A stretch of 64,000 bases of DNA from Prescottella equi (lineage in GTDB: Bacteria; Actinomycetota; Actinomycetes; Mycobacteriales; Mycobacteriaceae). This document shows positions 52,999 through 61,010 of this stretch, piece after piece. The first letter of the stretch is position 1; every line of letters starts with the position of its first letter. The notes under the pieces are model-generated. The model searched no databases. It was not told the origin of the DNA and saw only the letters and a list, made by a program, of their open reading frames with translations. Where the stretch lies: assembly GCF_002094305.1 (NCBI RefSeq), contig NZ_LWTX01000003.1, positions 1-64,000 of the forward strand. The letters are read 5' to 3'. The translations under genes and the position numbers were made by a program.

Positions 52999-54294
52999 CT
53001 AGTCCGAAGCGGCCGGGGTCCGCGACGCCGATTCGGCGCCGTTCGACTCGGCGGCTGGGGTGGCACGGCGTCGCTCCCGTGCCGGGCGCGCCGGGGGCTG
53101 CGGGGTGTGTGCCACCGCGGCGGCGATCTTCTCGGCGTACTCCTCCTCGGCGAGGTTGCGCCACGCGGTGAGCGAGATGTCGGGGCGGTAGAGCTTCTCC
53201 GGCGGCGCGTCCGTGACACGGACCATCCACTCGTCCTGGCCGGAGAACTGACCGTGGAACAGCCAGCGGATCGCGCCCAGGTACTTGGCGTAGAAACCGA
53301 GCTTCGCCGCCCCGGTGACGAAGTTGACCATGAGACCCACGTACTGGTGGTTGTCCTCGTCGACGGGGACGTAGAACTCGTAGTGGATGAAGTTGGGGTA
53401 TGCGATGCGCAGCACCCCGGGCATGGACAGCGAGGCGAAGCCCGGGAACTTCTGGGCCTCGATCACCGGATTCACCTTCAGACCGGCGCCGACGTTGCCG
53501 ATCTGCGAGATCTGGCTCTCGTCGGGCTTCTTCTTCCACCAGCGCTTGTTCGTCCATTTGCCGACGCCGGGGAAGTCCGCCTCCCAGTACACCTCGTCCT
53601 GCACACGGAAGAGCCACCGCCCCTCGGGCACGATGCTCGTGATGTTCCACGTGGGCATCGGCTTGAACAGCCGCCACAGCGCGGTGCGGTGCAGGTACTT
53701 GGCGTGGCCCTCGTCGAAGCCGTTCTCGCACGCGAATCGCCAGTTGCCGCCGCGCGGTTGGATGCGGCCACCGACGATGCCCTCGTTCTCGACGAGTTCG
53801 CGGGGCAGCTGCTCGTCGATCGGCGGCGCGGGCTCCTCCGCGATCGGAATGTAGACCCACACCAGACCGAGCCGCTCCTCGACGGAGTACGTCCGGACGG
53901 AAAGCTTGCCGCAGATCTTCGAGTCGGGTCCGTCGGTGATGACCGCGGCGAGCTTGCCGTCGTTCAGCCGGAACGTCCACCCGTGGTACGGGCAGCTGAC
54001 GGTGCCCGGGAACTGCTGATCACCCTCCGACAGCGGAACGCCGCGATGCGGACAACGATCATGCAGCGCATACACTTTGCCGCTGTCACGGATGATCGCG
54101 AGCTTCTCGCCGCAGATCGTGTAGCTCTTGGGGTCCTTGGTGATGTGGCTGGACCACGTCACCGGGTACCAGTAGCCCCGGTAGCCGCTGCCGGCCTCGT
54201 TGTATCGGGGCCACGCCGTCCAGTCCTGCCGACCGGCCGCACGCGGCCTCTCCGGGAGCGCCTGTGCGGCGTCCGGCGCCTCGACACCAGTCAT
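52999..54294 (-). CDS. Rieske non-heme iron oxygenase, alpha subunit (CarAa-like)
   Basis: A 431-residue ring-hydroxylating oxygenase. The Rieske cluster ligands are C81-x-H83 and C101-x2-H104; mononuclear iron is held by His197 and His202, with bridging Asp194 (NGFDEGHAKYLH). GYRGYWYPV, the iron motif and MPGVLRIAYPNFIHYEFYVP resemble carbazole dioxygenase CarAa more than biphenyl-type enzymes; like CarAa it has no small-subunit gene nearby. A disordered Ala/Pro/Arg-rich tail of about 38 residues is unusual. It probably produces the diol cleaved by the LigB-type enzyme downstream. Confidence 0.92.
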   Translation of the reverse strand: MTGVEAPDAAQALPERPRAAGRQDWTAWPRYNEAGSGYRGYWYPVTWSSHITKDPKSYTICGEKLAIIRDSGKVYALHDRCPHRGVPLSEGDQQFPGTVSCPYHGWTFRLNDGKLAAVITDGPDSKICGKLSVRTYSVEERLGLVWVYIPIAEEPAPPIDEQLPRELVENEGIVGGRIQPRGGNWRFACENGFDEGHAKYLHRTALWRLFKPMPTWNITSIVPEGRWLFRVQDEVYWEADFPGVGKWTNKRWWKKKPDESQISQIGNVGAGLKVNPVIEAQKFPGFASLSMPGVLRIAYPNFIHYEFYVPVDEDNHQYVGLMVNFVTGAAKLGFYAKYLGAIRWLFHGQFSGQDEWMVRVTDAPPEKLYRPDISLTAWRNLAEEEYAEKIAAAVAHTPQPPARPARERRRATPAAESNGAESASRTPAASD

Positions 54295-54365
54295 GTGAAG
54301 TCCTCTCGACACGAGATCTTTTGGTACGCAAATCTTCCGACTAAAGGTCCGTCCTTCCAACGGAT

Positions 54366-54392
54366 CCGGTTCACTCAGCAGACCCGGTTCAC
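54366..54392 (-). promoter_or_regulatory. Direct repeats in the Rieske operon promoter
   Basis: CCGGTTCAC occurs at 54366-54374 and 54384-54392, 18 bp apart, in the 94-bp gap before the Rieske gene (the second runs into the end of the upstream gene). On the minus strand TTTAGT lies just downstream, a possible -10. The repeats resemble the core of the 13-mer found at 42659 and 44894, suggesting one regulator for all three promoters (inference). Confidence 0.42.
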
Positions 54393-54790
54393 CGCCGGGC
54401 CACGACGGCCTCACCGGCAGCGCACAGCGTCCCGTCGGAGTCGCGCTCCTCGAGACCCAGAACGATCCGGTCGTCGTGGACCTCGCGCACGGTTCCCGTG
54501 ACCGTGAGCGTCGTCCCGACGTAGGCGGGCGCACGGTTTTGCCACCCGACGGACAGCACCGCATCGGGATCACCGACGTATCGGGTGGCGGCCCGGAAGA
54601 ACAGAGTGCCGTGCAGCTGCGCCATCACGACACGGTCGGCCAGCCCCTCCGCTCGCGCGTACGCGGTGTCGTAGTGGATCCGGTGGGCGTTGTGCGTGGT
54701 CGCGCCGAAGCGTTGCACGCGGGTCGGATCAGTGTGCAGCACAACAGGTTCGATTTCTGCTCCGGCGGCGGGTTCGATATTGCCGATCAT
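54389..54790 (-). CDS. MaoC-like hotdog dehydratase (HadB-type)
   Basis: A 133-residue single-hotdog protein. The segment THNAHRIHYDTAYARAEGLAD carries the Asp/His hydratase motif of MaoC/R-specific enoyl-CoA hydratases. It overlaps the FAS1-like dehydratase gene as ATGA. Such pairs form heterodimers (HadAB, ChsH1/H2) that hydrate an enoyl-CoA or dehydrate a 3-hydroxyacyl thioester; this subunit would supply the active site. Confidence 0.87.
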   Translation of the reverse strand: MIGNIEPAAGAEIEPVVLHTDPTRVQRFGATTHNAHRIHYDTAYARAEGLADRVVMAQLHGTLFFRAATRYVGDPDAVLSVGWQNRAPAYVGTTLTVTGTVREVHDDRIVLGLEERDSDGTLCAAGEAVVARR

Positions 54791-55272
54791 CGGACGATGA
54801 ACCTCTCCGTGACGGTCGCCAGCACCCCGACCCCGGCGGCGCGGTAGGTCTTGACGACGGTGATCAACAGAAACCGGGCGTCGCCGCGCCCCTTCCACTC
54901 GATCCGGTCGACGACCCGGTCGGCGCCGATCCGCTCGCCCAGCGGCGTCGGCCGGTGGAAGTCGACGTCCTGCCCGCCGGCCATGAGTCGGACGTCCAGG
55001 CCCGACGTCCCGGGCACCTCGTCCGCGAACATCCCGTCGGCCCGATAGTCTTCGTCCCGCGCGCCGCTCGGCCCGCGGAGCAGGCTGGGCACGTACATGG
55101 GGTGCACAGCGAAGTCCGGACGGTCCGGTTCCAGATAGCGGGGGTCGTCCTCCGCGCATGCGCGCGCGAACGCGACCGCCTCGTCGGGGCGGACCGATCC
55201 GAGGTCGCGATGCTCGCGCGTGCCGATCGCCGCCGACACCCGCTCGTGGACGATGTCCAGTGGAGTTCTCAT
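54787..55272 (-). CDS. FAS1-like dehydratase (MaoC N-terminal family, HadA-type)
   Basis: A 161-residue hotdog protein of the MaoC-dehydratase N-terminal family, with VRPDEAVAFARACAEDDPRY near the start and GQDVDFHRPTPLGERI in the core. It probably pairs with the next gene's product as a heterodimeric hydratase. On the minus strand TAGCGT lies 6 nt before ATG 55272 and no ribosome site fits, so the transcript is probably leaderless. It is the first gene of the long minus-strand supercluster. Confidence 0.85.
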   Translation of the reverse strand: MRTPLDIVHERVSAAIGTREHRDLGSVRPDEAVAFARACAEDDPRYLEPDRPDFAVHPMYVPSLLRGPSGARDEDYRADGMFADEVPGTSGLDVRLMAGGQDVDFHRPTPLGERIGADRVVDRIEWKGRGDARFLLITVVKTYRAAGVGVLATVTERFIVR

Positions 55273-55278
55273 GCGGCG

Positions 55279-55284
55279 ACGCTA
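55279..55284 (-). promoter_or_regulatory. Leaderless promoter at the head of the supercluster
   Basis: TAGCGT on the minus strand is a TANNNT -10 placed so that transcription would begin at the A of ATG 55272. The same hexamer and the 10-mer CCCTAGCGTC occur in the IclR promoter at 42611-42620, and TAGCGT lies before the FNR gene. Confidence 0.5.
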
Positions 55285-55368
55285 GGGGCGGCACCACCTG
55301 CACTGCCACAGACCGGGACCGCCTGACGGACCGTGATCCTTTGCCCGTGCACGGAGATCGGGTCAGGT

Positions 55369-56226
55369 ATGCGCATGACGAATCGACCGAACAGCTTGTA
55401 CGCCACCGCAGCCGGCGTGAAGTTCCATTACCACGACCTCGGGGAGGGCGCCCCCACGATCTTCCTGCACGGCGGCGGGCCGGGCTGCACCGCATGGTCC
55501 GATTTCGGTCCGGTCGCGCCGCTCTTCGCGCAGGATCGTCGGGCGATTCTCGTCGACATCCTGCAGTACGGCCTGTCGGACAAGTGCACGATCACCGGGC
55601 CGATGTGGGACTTCCACGCCGCGAAGGTGGTGGCACTGCTCGACGAGCTCGGCATCGACCGCGCCGACTTCGTGTGCAACTCGTGGGGCGGCACCATCGC
55701 GCTGAATCTGGCGGCGAAGTACCCCGACCGGGTGCGCTCGTTGGTGATCACCGGCAGCATGCCGGTGTTCTACGGCCCGCTCGCCCCGCTGCCCGAGGAC
55801 GGCCGTCGCGGCCGCAACGCCCGCGACGTGTACTACGGGGGCGAGGGCCCCACGCGGGAGAAGATGCGTCAGCTCATCACCAAGCTCGAATGGTTCGACG
55901 GCGAACGCCTGCCCGAGGAGACCCTCGACATGCGCTACGAGCAGAGCCTCGACCCCGACGAGATGGCCCTCGCGGCGGCATCGGACAACCCGCGCGGAGA
56001 TTGGCAGGATCTCACCGCGGAGCTCGGAATGATCAAGGCGCCGGTACTTTTCGCGTGGGGAATGCACGACGCCTTCCTCACCCCCGACTACCCGCTGATG
56101 CTCGCCCGGATGATCGACCGCGGCCACCTCTACGTGATGGACAAGGCGTCGCATCACCTCCAGGAGGAGCGGCCGCACGACTACTACACCGTGGTGACCG
56201 GGTTCCTGAACCAGCAGCATCCGTGA
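55369..56226 (+). CDS. Alpha/beta hydrolase of the meta-cleavage C-C hydrolase type
   Basis: A 285-residue hydrolase. HGGGPG at residues 34-39 is the oxyanion motif of BphD/HsaD-type enzymes. The nucleophile is Ser105 in CNSWGGT, Asp occurs in GMHDAFLTP and His in KASHHLQEE. It is the second candidate C-C hydrolase of the region, divergent from the dehydratase-Rieske operon. I use ATG 55369; GTG 55333 and ATG 55375 are alternatives. Its stop overlaps the next gene start as GTGA, coupling it to an exporter. Confidence 0.88.
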   Translation: MRMTNRPNSLYATAAGVKFHYHDLGEGAPTIFLHGGGPGCTAWSDFGPVAPLFAQDRRAILVDILQYGLSDKCTITGPMWDFHAAKVVALLDELGIDRADFVCNSWGGTIALNLAAKYPDRVRSLVITGSMPVFYGPLAPLPEDGRRGRNARDVYYGGEGPTREKMRQLITKLEWFDGERLPEETLDMRYEQSLDPDEMALAAASDNPRGDWQDLTAELGMIKAPVLFAWGMHDAFLTPDYPLMLARMIDRGHLYVMDKASHHLQEERPHDYYTVVTGFLNQQHP

Positions 56227-57479
56227 CAGCCGACGCGACGACCGACGCGGTCCGGGAAGGTGCCCGCGTCGCTGCGCCCGAGGGCTGGAGCCGGATCCGG
56301 CTGGTCGTGATCCTCGGCCTGCTCACCGCCCTCGGGCCGTTCACGGTGGACATGTACCTGCCGGCGCTGCCCGCGATCACCGAGGACTTCCTGACGTCGG
56401 ACGCCGCCGTGCAGCTGACACTCACCGGGACACTGCTCGGCCTGGCCCTGGGGCAGTTGGTGATCGGGCCGCTCTCCGACGTCTTCGGACGTCGACGGCC
56501 ACTCGTCCTCGGCACGTCGCTGCACGTCGCGGCGTCGGTGGCCTGCTGGTTCGCGCCGTCGATCGCGGTCCTCGGCGCGCTGCGCGCACTGCAGGGGCTC
56601 GGCGCGGCCGCGACCGGGGTGATCGCGATGGCCGTCGTCCGGGACCTGTTCGAGGGCAGGGACGCTGCCGTCGTGATGTCGCGACTGATGCTCGTGATGG
56701 GTGTCGCCCCGATCCTCGCTCCCTCGATCGGGGGTGTGTTGCTGACGGCGGTCTCGTGGCACGGAGTGTTCCTCGTGCTCGCCGGCCTCGGGCTGGTGAT
56801 GATCGTCCTCGGCGGGGTCGCGATGCCCGAGACGCTGCCACCGTCCGCGCGCGTCGGGCGCGGCCTCGGGCCGGTGCTGCGCACGTACGCGACGGTGGCC
56901 CGTGACGGACACTTCATGGTGCTCGTTCTGGTGTGCGGGCTGGGCCGGGCGGTGCTGTGGGCGTACATCGCCGGGTCGTCGTTCGTGATGCAGGACCAGT
57001 TCGAGCTGGCGCCCGGCGTCTACGGCATCGCGTTCGCGGCCGGGGCCGTCGTGCTGATCGGCGCCTCCCAGCTCAACGTCGTGTTGCTGGGACGCTGGAC
57101 GCCGCTGGGCATCTGCGTGACATCGCTCGCGGCGAGCACCGTGCTCGGCGGCGTCGCGATCGGGTTGGCGGCGACCGCCACCGGGGGCTTCCTCGGGTTC
57201 GCACTCCCGGTCCTGGCACTGCTGTGCGCCACCGGATTCGTGATGCCGAACGCGCCGGCGCTCGCGCTGTCCCGGCACGGCGAGGCCGCCGGGACCGCGG
57301 CGGCGATGGTGGGGTTCGCACAGTTCGGGGCGGCGGCGGTCATCGCCCCGATCGTCGGACTGCTCGGCAACACGTCGCTGGCGATCGCCGTCGCCATGAC
57401 CGGATCCGCGGTCCTGGCGCTGCTCGCGCTGGGGACGGTCGTCAGGCCGTCCGCGCGATCTCGTGCAGCGCTCGACTGA
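56223..57479 (+). CDS. Bcr/CflA-family MFS drug transporter
   Basis: A 418-residue, 12-helix DHA1 transporter. FTVDMYLPALPAI in helix 1 is the Bcr/CflA signature, followed by GQLVIGPLSDVFGRRRPL (motif A) and GLGAAATGVIAMAVVRDLF. It expels drugs or, here, perhaps a toxic aromatic metabolite. GTG 56223 overlaps the hydrolase stop codon; an open frame reaching far upstream is rejected because it runs through the hydrolase. Its 3' end overlaps the convergent IclR gene by 38 bp. Confidence 0.9.
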   Translation: MTADATTDAVREGARVAAPEGWSRIRLVVILGLLTALGPFTVDMYLPALPAITEDFLTSDAAVQLTLTGTLLGLALGQLVIGPLSDVFGRRRPLVLGTSLHVAASVACWFAPSIAVLGALRALQGLGAAATGVIAMAVVRDLFEGRDAAVVMSRLMLVMGVAPILAPSIGGVLLTAVSWHGVFLVLAGLGLVMIVLGGVAMPETLPPSARVGRGLGPVLRTYATVARDGHFMVLVLVCGLGRAVLWAYIAGSSFVMQDQFELAPGVYGIAFAAGAVVLIGASQLNVVLLGRWTPLGICVTSLAASTVLGGVAIGLAATATGGFLGFALPVLALLCATGFVMPNAPALALSRHGEAAGTAAAMVGFAQFGAAAVIAPIVGLLGNTSLAIAVAMTGSAVLALLALGTVVRPSARSRAALD

Positions 57480-58188
57480 CGCCCTGTCCCGCGGTCTGCA
57501 GCGGGCCCGAGATCCGGGCGAGGTTCATCCGGGCCGTGCTGGTGGAGACACTGACGGCGCCGACGACGGTCGAACCACCCGAGAATATCGGGACCGCCGC
57601 GCTGGCCGTCCCGAGGCGGACTTCCTCCGCCTCGACCATCATCGCCTCGCTGCGAGCACGTTCGAGCTGGCGCCGCAGCATCGCCGCCGACGCCACCGAG
57701 CGATGCGTGAACTTCGCGAGCCCGCGGGCGACGACCTGCTCGAACACCGCCGGCGACGAGAAAGCGAGCATGACCTTGCCGGTGGCGGTGACCTCGACCG
57801 GCAGCCGGCCGGCGACGCGGGACGGCAGCTCCACCGAACCGTGGCCGGAGATCTTGTCGATGTACAGCACGTCGAGGCCGTCACGGATCGCCAGGTGCAC
57901 GGTCTCGCGGGTGATCGCGTGCAATTCCTGCAGGAACGGCAGCGCGGCCTCGCGCAGGATGCGCTGCGTCGGGACGAGCTGTCCCAGTTCGAACAGCCGC
58001 AGGCCCAGCCGGTAGTCGGTTCCGATGCGCTCGAGCAGTCCCAGTTCGACCATCTCGGCCGCGAGTCGGTGCACGGTCGCCTTCGCGACACCACTGCGCC
58101 GCGACAGTTCGGTGAGGGACAACGAACCCGACTCGGCGTCGAAGGACTCGAGAAGTAGGCGCACCTTGCCCAGCAGCGATGTCATCAT
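57442..58188 (-). CDS. IclR family transcriptional regulator
   Basis: A 248-residue IclR protein very like 41649-42539 through the DNA-binding and effector domains (SLSLTELSRRSGVAKATVHR; YRLGLRLFELGQLVPTQRIL) but ending at GVSRALHEIARTA, without the cysteine tail. The two probably arose by duplication and may bind similar sites. It is the last gene of a minus-strand unit with a 2-hydroxyacid dehydrogenase and an SDR. Confidence 0.92.
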   Translation of the reverse strand: MMTSLLGKVRLLLESFDAESGSLSLTELSRRSGVAKATVHRLAAEMVELGLLERIGTDYRLGLRLFELGQLVPTQRILREAALPFLQELHAITRETVHLAIRDGLDVLYIDKISGHGSVELPSRVAGRLPVEVTATGKVMLAFSSPAVFEQVVARGLAKFTHRSVASAAMLRRQLERARSEAMMVEAEEVRLGTASAAVPIFSGGSTVVGAVSVSTSTARMNLARISGPLQTAGQGVSRALHEIARTA

Positions 58189-58301
58189 CCGGTGCCTCCT
58201 ACGATCGCCGTCCCACCCAGCGGGACCGGTGCGCAGAGCCTACCGAGAATCCGTCGAACGCTTGTTTCGATGCCGGTGGCGCCGGAAGGCCGACGGGATT
58301 C
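58189..58301 (-). promoter_or_regulatory. Promoter region of the second IclR gene
   Basis: Two dyads: GTCCC-N7-GGGAC (58210-58226), whose arms match the GGGAC/GTCCC arms in the paralogue's promoter, and TCGAA-N7-TTCGA (58254-58270), the kind of pentamer typical of IclR sites. TAGGCT on the minus strand near 58240 is a candidate -10. Confidence 0.42.
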
Positions 58302-59270
58302 TCAGCCGATCGTCCACAGCGGATCGTCCCCGCGGCACACCCGCGCGACGTTCTCCGCCGTCATCGCGTACATCCGGGCCAGCGCCGTCGAACTGCCTCC
58401 CGCGATGTGCGGGCTGAGCAGCACGTTGTCGAGGTCGAACAGCGGGCTGTCGGTCTCGACGGGCTCCCGCGCGAAGACGTCGAGGGCCGCACCGGCCACC
58501 GTGCCGGACCGGATCGCGTCGGCGAGCGCCGTCTCGTCCACGACCGGCCCGCGGGCCACGTTCACCACGAGCGCCTCGCGAGGCAGCAGTTCGAGCTCGC
58601 GTGCCGAGATCAACCCCCGGGTGTCCGCGGTCAGCGGGACCGCGACCACCACCACGTCCGACACCGCCAGAAGGTCGTCGAGCGGCAGGTGTGGCACCGG
58701 CGCGTCCGGGTGCGGCCGGCGCGAGTGGTAGGCGACCTCGCACCCGAACGCCGTGAACAGCTCAGCACAGCGGCGATTGATGTCACCGAACCCGACCAGA
58801 CCGATCCGACGATCGCCGAGATCCCGGCAGTCCCGCTGTCGGACCGACGTCTGCGGCCACCGCCCGCGGCGCATCTCGGCGTCCGCCCAGGCGATCGACC
58901 GACACAGGTTCGCGGCGGCGGCGACCGCCCACTCGGCCACCGACGCCGCATTTCCTCCGGGGGTGTTCGCGACCGGTACACCGGCTTCGGTCCAGGCGTC
59001 GACGTCGATGTAGGCGATGCCGACGCCCGGCTGCTGGATCAGCCGCAGGTGCCGGCCGAGTGCGGCCTCGGCGGCGCCGAGCGGCAGCTGTCCGCTCCAG
59101 TCCGCCACGACCACGTCGACACCCGGCAGCAGGTCCCGCACCGCGGACGCGGTGCGGGACCTCGGCCGGACGAGCGTTCCCGAGTCGCCGACGGCCTCAC
59201 CGACGGCGCGCTCGATCGCCGGATCGGTGGTGAGGACCAGGATCCGGGCGGGGTCGGGCCGTGCGTCCAC
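58302..59270 (-). CDS. D-2-hydroxyacid dehydrogenase with altered cofactor loop
   Basis: A 322-residue dehydrogenase closely paralogous to 48643-49590. The catalytic Arg (NVARGPVVD), Glu (DVFAREPVE) and His (LSPHIAGGS) are intact. The Rossmann loop reads G160-F-G-D-I-N165, with Asn for the third Gly of GxGxxG, which may weaken or alter cofactor binding. I start at GTG 59270, 5 bp after the SDR stop codon; the longer open frame is the SDR's shadow. Confidence 0.87.
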   Translation of the reverse strand: MDARPDPARILVLTTDPAIERAVGEAVGDSGTLVRPRSRTASAVRDLLPGVDVVVADWSGQLPLGAAEAALGRHLRLIQQPGVGIAYIDVDAWTEAGVPVANTPGGNAASVAEWAVAAAANLCRSIAWADAEMRRGRWPQTSVRQRDCRDLGDRRIGLVGFGDINRRCAELFTAFGCEVAYHSRRPHPDAPVPHLPLDDLLAVSDVVVVAVPLTADTRGLISARELELLPREALVVNVARGPVVDETALADAIRSGTVAGAALDVFAREPVETDSPLFDLDNVLLSPHIAGGSSTALARMYAMTAENVARVCRGDDPLWTIG

Positions 59271-59275
59271 GTCCG

Positions 59276-60037
59276 TCAGCCCCAGCGGGACTGACCGCCG
59301 TCGAGCGGGATGGTGGCACCGCTGAGGTAACCGGCGTCGTTGCTCACCAGGAAGACGACCGCGCGTCCGATGTCGCTCTCGGGGTCGCCGATGCGGCGCA
59401 GCGGAATGCCGGCCTTGAACTCCTCGGCCTCCTCGGGGTACTCGTTGATCCACCATTCGAGTGCCGGCGACAGCGCGTGCGGTGCAATCGCGTTGACACG
59501 AATACCGTCGATGCCCCACTCGCAGGCCGCGGCGCGGGTGAGCGAGCGCATGCCTTCCTTGGTCGCCGCATACGCGCCGTAGTTGCTGGCATCCCAGCGG
59601 ACCGCCGCCGACGTGACGAGGTTGATGATCGATCCGCCGCCGCGCTCCTTCATCGACGGGTAGCACGCGCGCATCAGGCGCAGCGTCGCGAGCGGGCCCG
59701 TCGCGAACGAGCGCTCGAAGTCCTCGTCGGTGACCGACAGCAGCGGGCCGGGCTTGCAGTCGTTGGCGTTGTTCACCAGGATGTCGACCCCGCCGAAGTG
59801 CTCGATCGTGCGCGCCACGAGCGCGTCGATGTCGTCACCGCTGCTGACATCACACGGAACCGGTAATGCCTTGCCGCCGTACGCCTCGATCTGCTCGACC
59901 GTCTTGATCAGCTTCGACTCGGTCCGGCCGGAGACGACGATCGACGCGCCCTCCTTGGCCAGCGCGTGCGCGATGCCCTGGCCGATGCCCTGACCGGCGC
60001 CCGTGATGAGTGCGATCTTGCCGTCGAGGTTGCCCAT
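59276..60037 (-). CDS. Short-chain dehydrogenase/reductase
   Basis: A 253-residue classical SDR with cofactor motif TGAGQGIG, NNAN after the fourth strand, and Ser plus YAATK (NLVTSAAVRWDASNYGAYAATK). The C-terminus ends in PLDGGQSRWG. It oxidises or reduces a secondary alcohol or ketone. It is first in the SDR-dehydrogenase-IclR unit and divergent from another SDR. The start ATG 60037 is chosen over a 25-residue upstream extension without family similarity. Confidence 0.9.
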   Translation of the reverse strand: MGNLDGKIALITGAGQGIGQGIAHALAKEGASIVVSGRTESKLIKTVEQIEAYGGKALPVPCDVSSGDDIDALVARTIEHFGGVDILVNNANDCKPGPLLSVTDEDFERSFATGPLATLRLMRACYPSMKERGGGSIINLVTSAAVRWDASNYGAYAATKEGMRSLTRAAACEWGIDGIRVNAIAPHALSPALEWWINEYPEEAEEFKAGIPLRRIGDPESDIGRAVVFLVSNDAGYLSGATIPLDGGQSRWG

Positions 60038-60109
60038 GTGTACTCGCTCTCGAAGTCTCGTGAACTGGGAAGATCTGGTGTGACAGACCTCCAGTCGACT
60101 ATTCTCGAC

Positions 60110-60157
60110 CAAGCATTTGCTTGCGCGCAGCGTTTTCGCGAAATCGGCGGCGAAAAC
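60110..60157. promoter_or_regulatory. Two inverted repeats between divergent SDR genes
   Basis: CAAGCA-TT-TGCTTG (60110-60123) is a perfect 14-bp dyad. GTTTTCGC (60132-60139) and GCGAAAAC (60150-60157) form a second with a 10-bp spacer. The 181-bp region serves both genes, so these are good candidates for shared operators. The core GCATTTGC also occurs in the dyad at 48481-48492. Confidence 0.55.
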
Positions 60158-60218
60158 TTCTGAGCACCAATGAGCCTCGTGGCGTACGGCGCTGCGATAC
60201 GACAGAAAGGCAGTTCGG

Positions 60219-60995
60219 ATGAACTACCCCAACCCGGTCGACTTCACCGGCCGCGCAGTGATCGTCACCGGCGGCACCAAGGGCATCGGCTTCGTCATCG
60301 CCGAGCACTTCCTGCAGGCCGGCGCCGACGTTCTCGTGTGCGCTCGCAACGAGCCCGAGAACCTGCCCACCGTGGACGGGCGCAGCGCCGCGTTCCGCGC
60401 CGTGGACGTCCGCGACCCCGACGACGCGACCGCCCTCGTGCGGGACGCCGTCGACCGCTTCGGCCGCCTCGACGTGCTGGTCAACAACGCGGGTGGCTCC
60501 CCCGACGCCGACGCCGCCACCGTCTCGCCGCGCTTCGTCGAGAAGATCGTCGCCCTGAATCTGCTGGCACCGGCCTACATGGCGCAGGCCGCGAATCTGG
60601 TGATGCGCGAACAGGAGACCGGCGGTGCGATCGTGAACATCGGCAGCGTCTCCGCGCACCAGCCGCAGCCCGGCACCGCCGCCTACACCGCCGCGAAGGC
60701 CGGCCTTCTCGGCCTGACGAAGGCCCTCGCACTCGAGTGGGCCCCGAAGGTGCGCGTCAACCACATCACAACGGGCCTGATCCGCACCGAGGCGGCGGCG
60801 TCGGTGTACGGCGAGGACGGCGGCGCCGCGGTCACCCGCACCCTGCCGATGGAGCGCATGGCCGTGCCGTCGGACATCGCGAAGGCCTGCCTGTTCCTGG
60901 GCAGCGACCTGTCGTCGTACGTCAACGGTGCCGACCTCGCGGTCCACGGTGGCGGCGAGTACCCGGCCCGCTACATGGCGACGCAGGGCAACTGA
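60219..60995 (+). CDS. Short-chain dehydrogenase/reductase (steroid-cluster type)
   Basis: A 258-residue SDR with TGGTKGIG (residues 17-24), NNAGG, and the Ser/Tyr/Lys set in NIGSVSAHQPQPGTAAYTAAK. The ending VHGGGEYPARY resembles SDRs found beside mycobacterial steroid-degradation genes (low certainty). AGAAAGG precedes the ATG. Alone on the plus strand, it is followed by a strong bidirectional terminator. Confidence 0.9.
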   Translation: MNYPNPVDFTGRAVIVTGGTKGIGFVIAEHFLQAGADVLVCARNEPENLPTVDGRSAAFRAVDVRDPDDATALVRDAVDRFGRLDVLVNNAGGSPDADAATVSPRFVEKIVALNLLAPAYMAQAANLVMREQETGGAIVNIGSVSAHQPQPGTAAYTAAKAGLLGLTKALALEWAPKVRVNHITTGLIRTEAAASVYGEDGGAAVTRTLPMERMAVPSDIAKACLFLGSDLSSYVNGADLAVHGGGEYPARYMATQGN

Positions 60996-61010
60996 GCCCG
61001 GACGTGAAAA

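Noticed and set aside
55158-56222. Fusion of an upstream frame to the Bcr/CflA transporter (773 codons)
   Set aside because: The upstream part is an off-frame shadow of the C-C hydrolase; GTG 56223 overlaps the hydrolase stop and begins the transporter normally.
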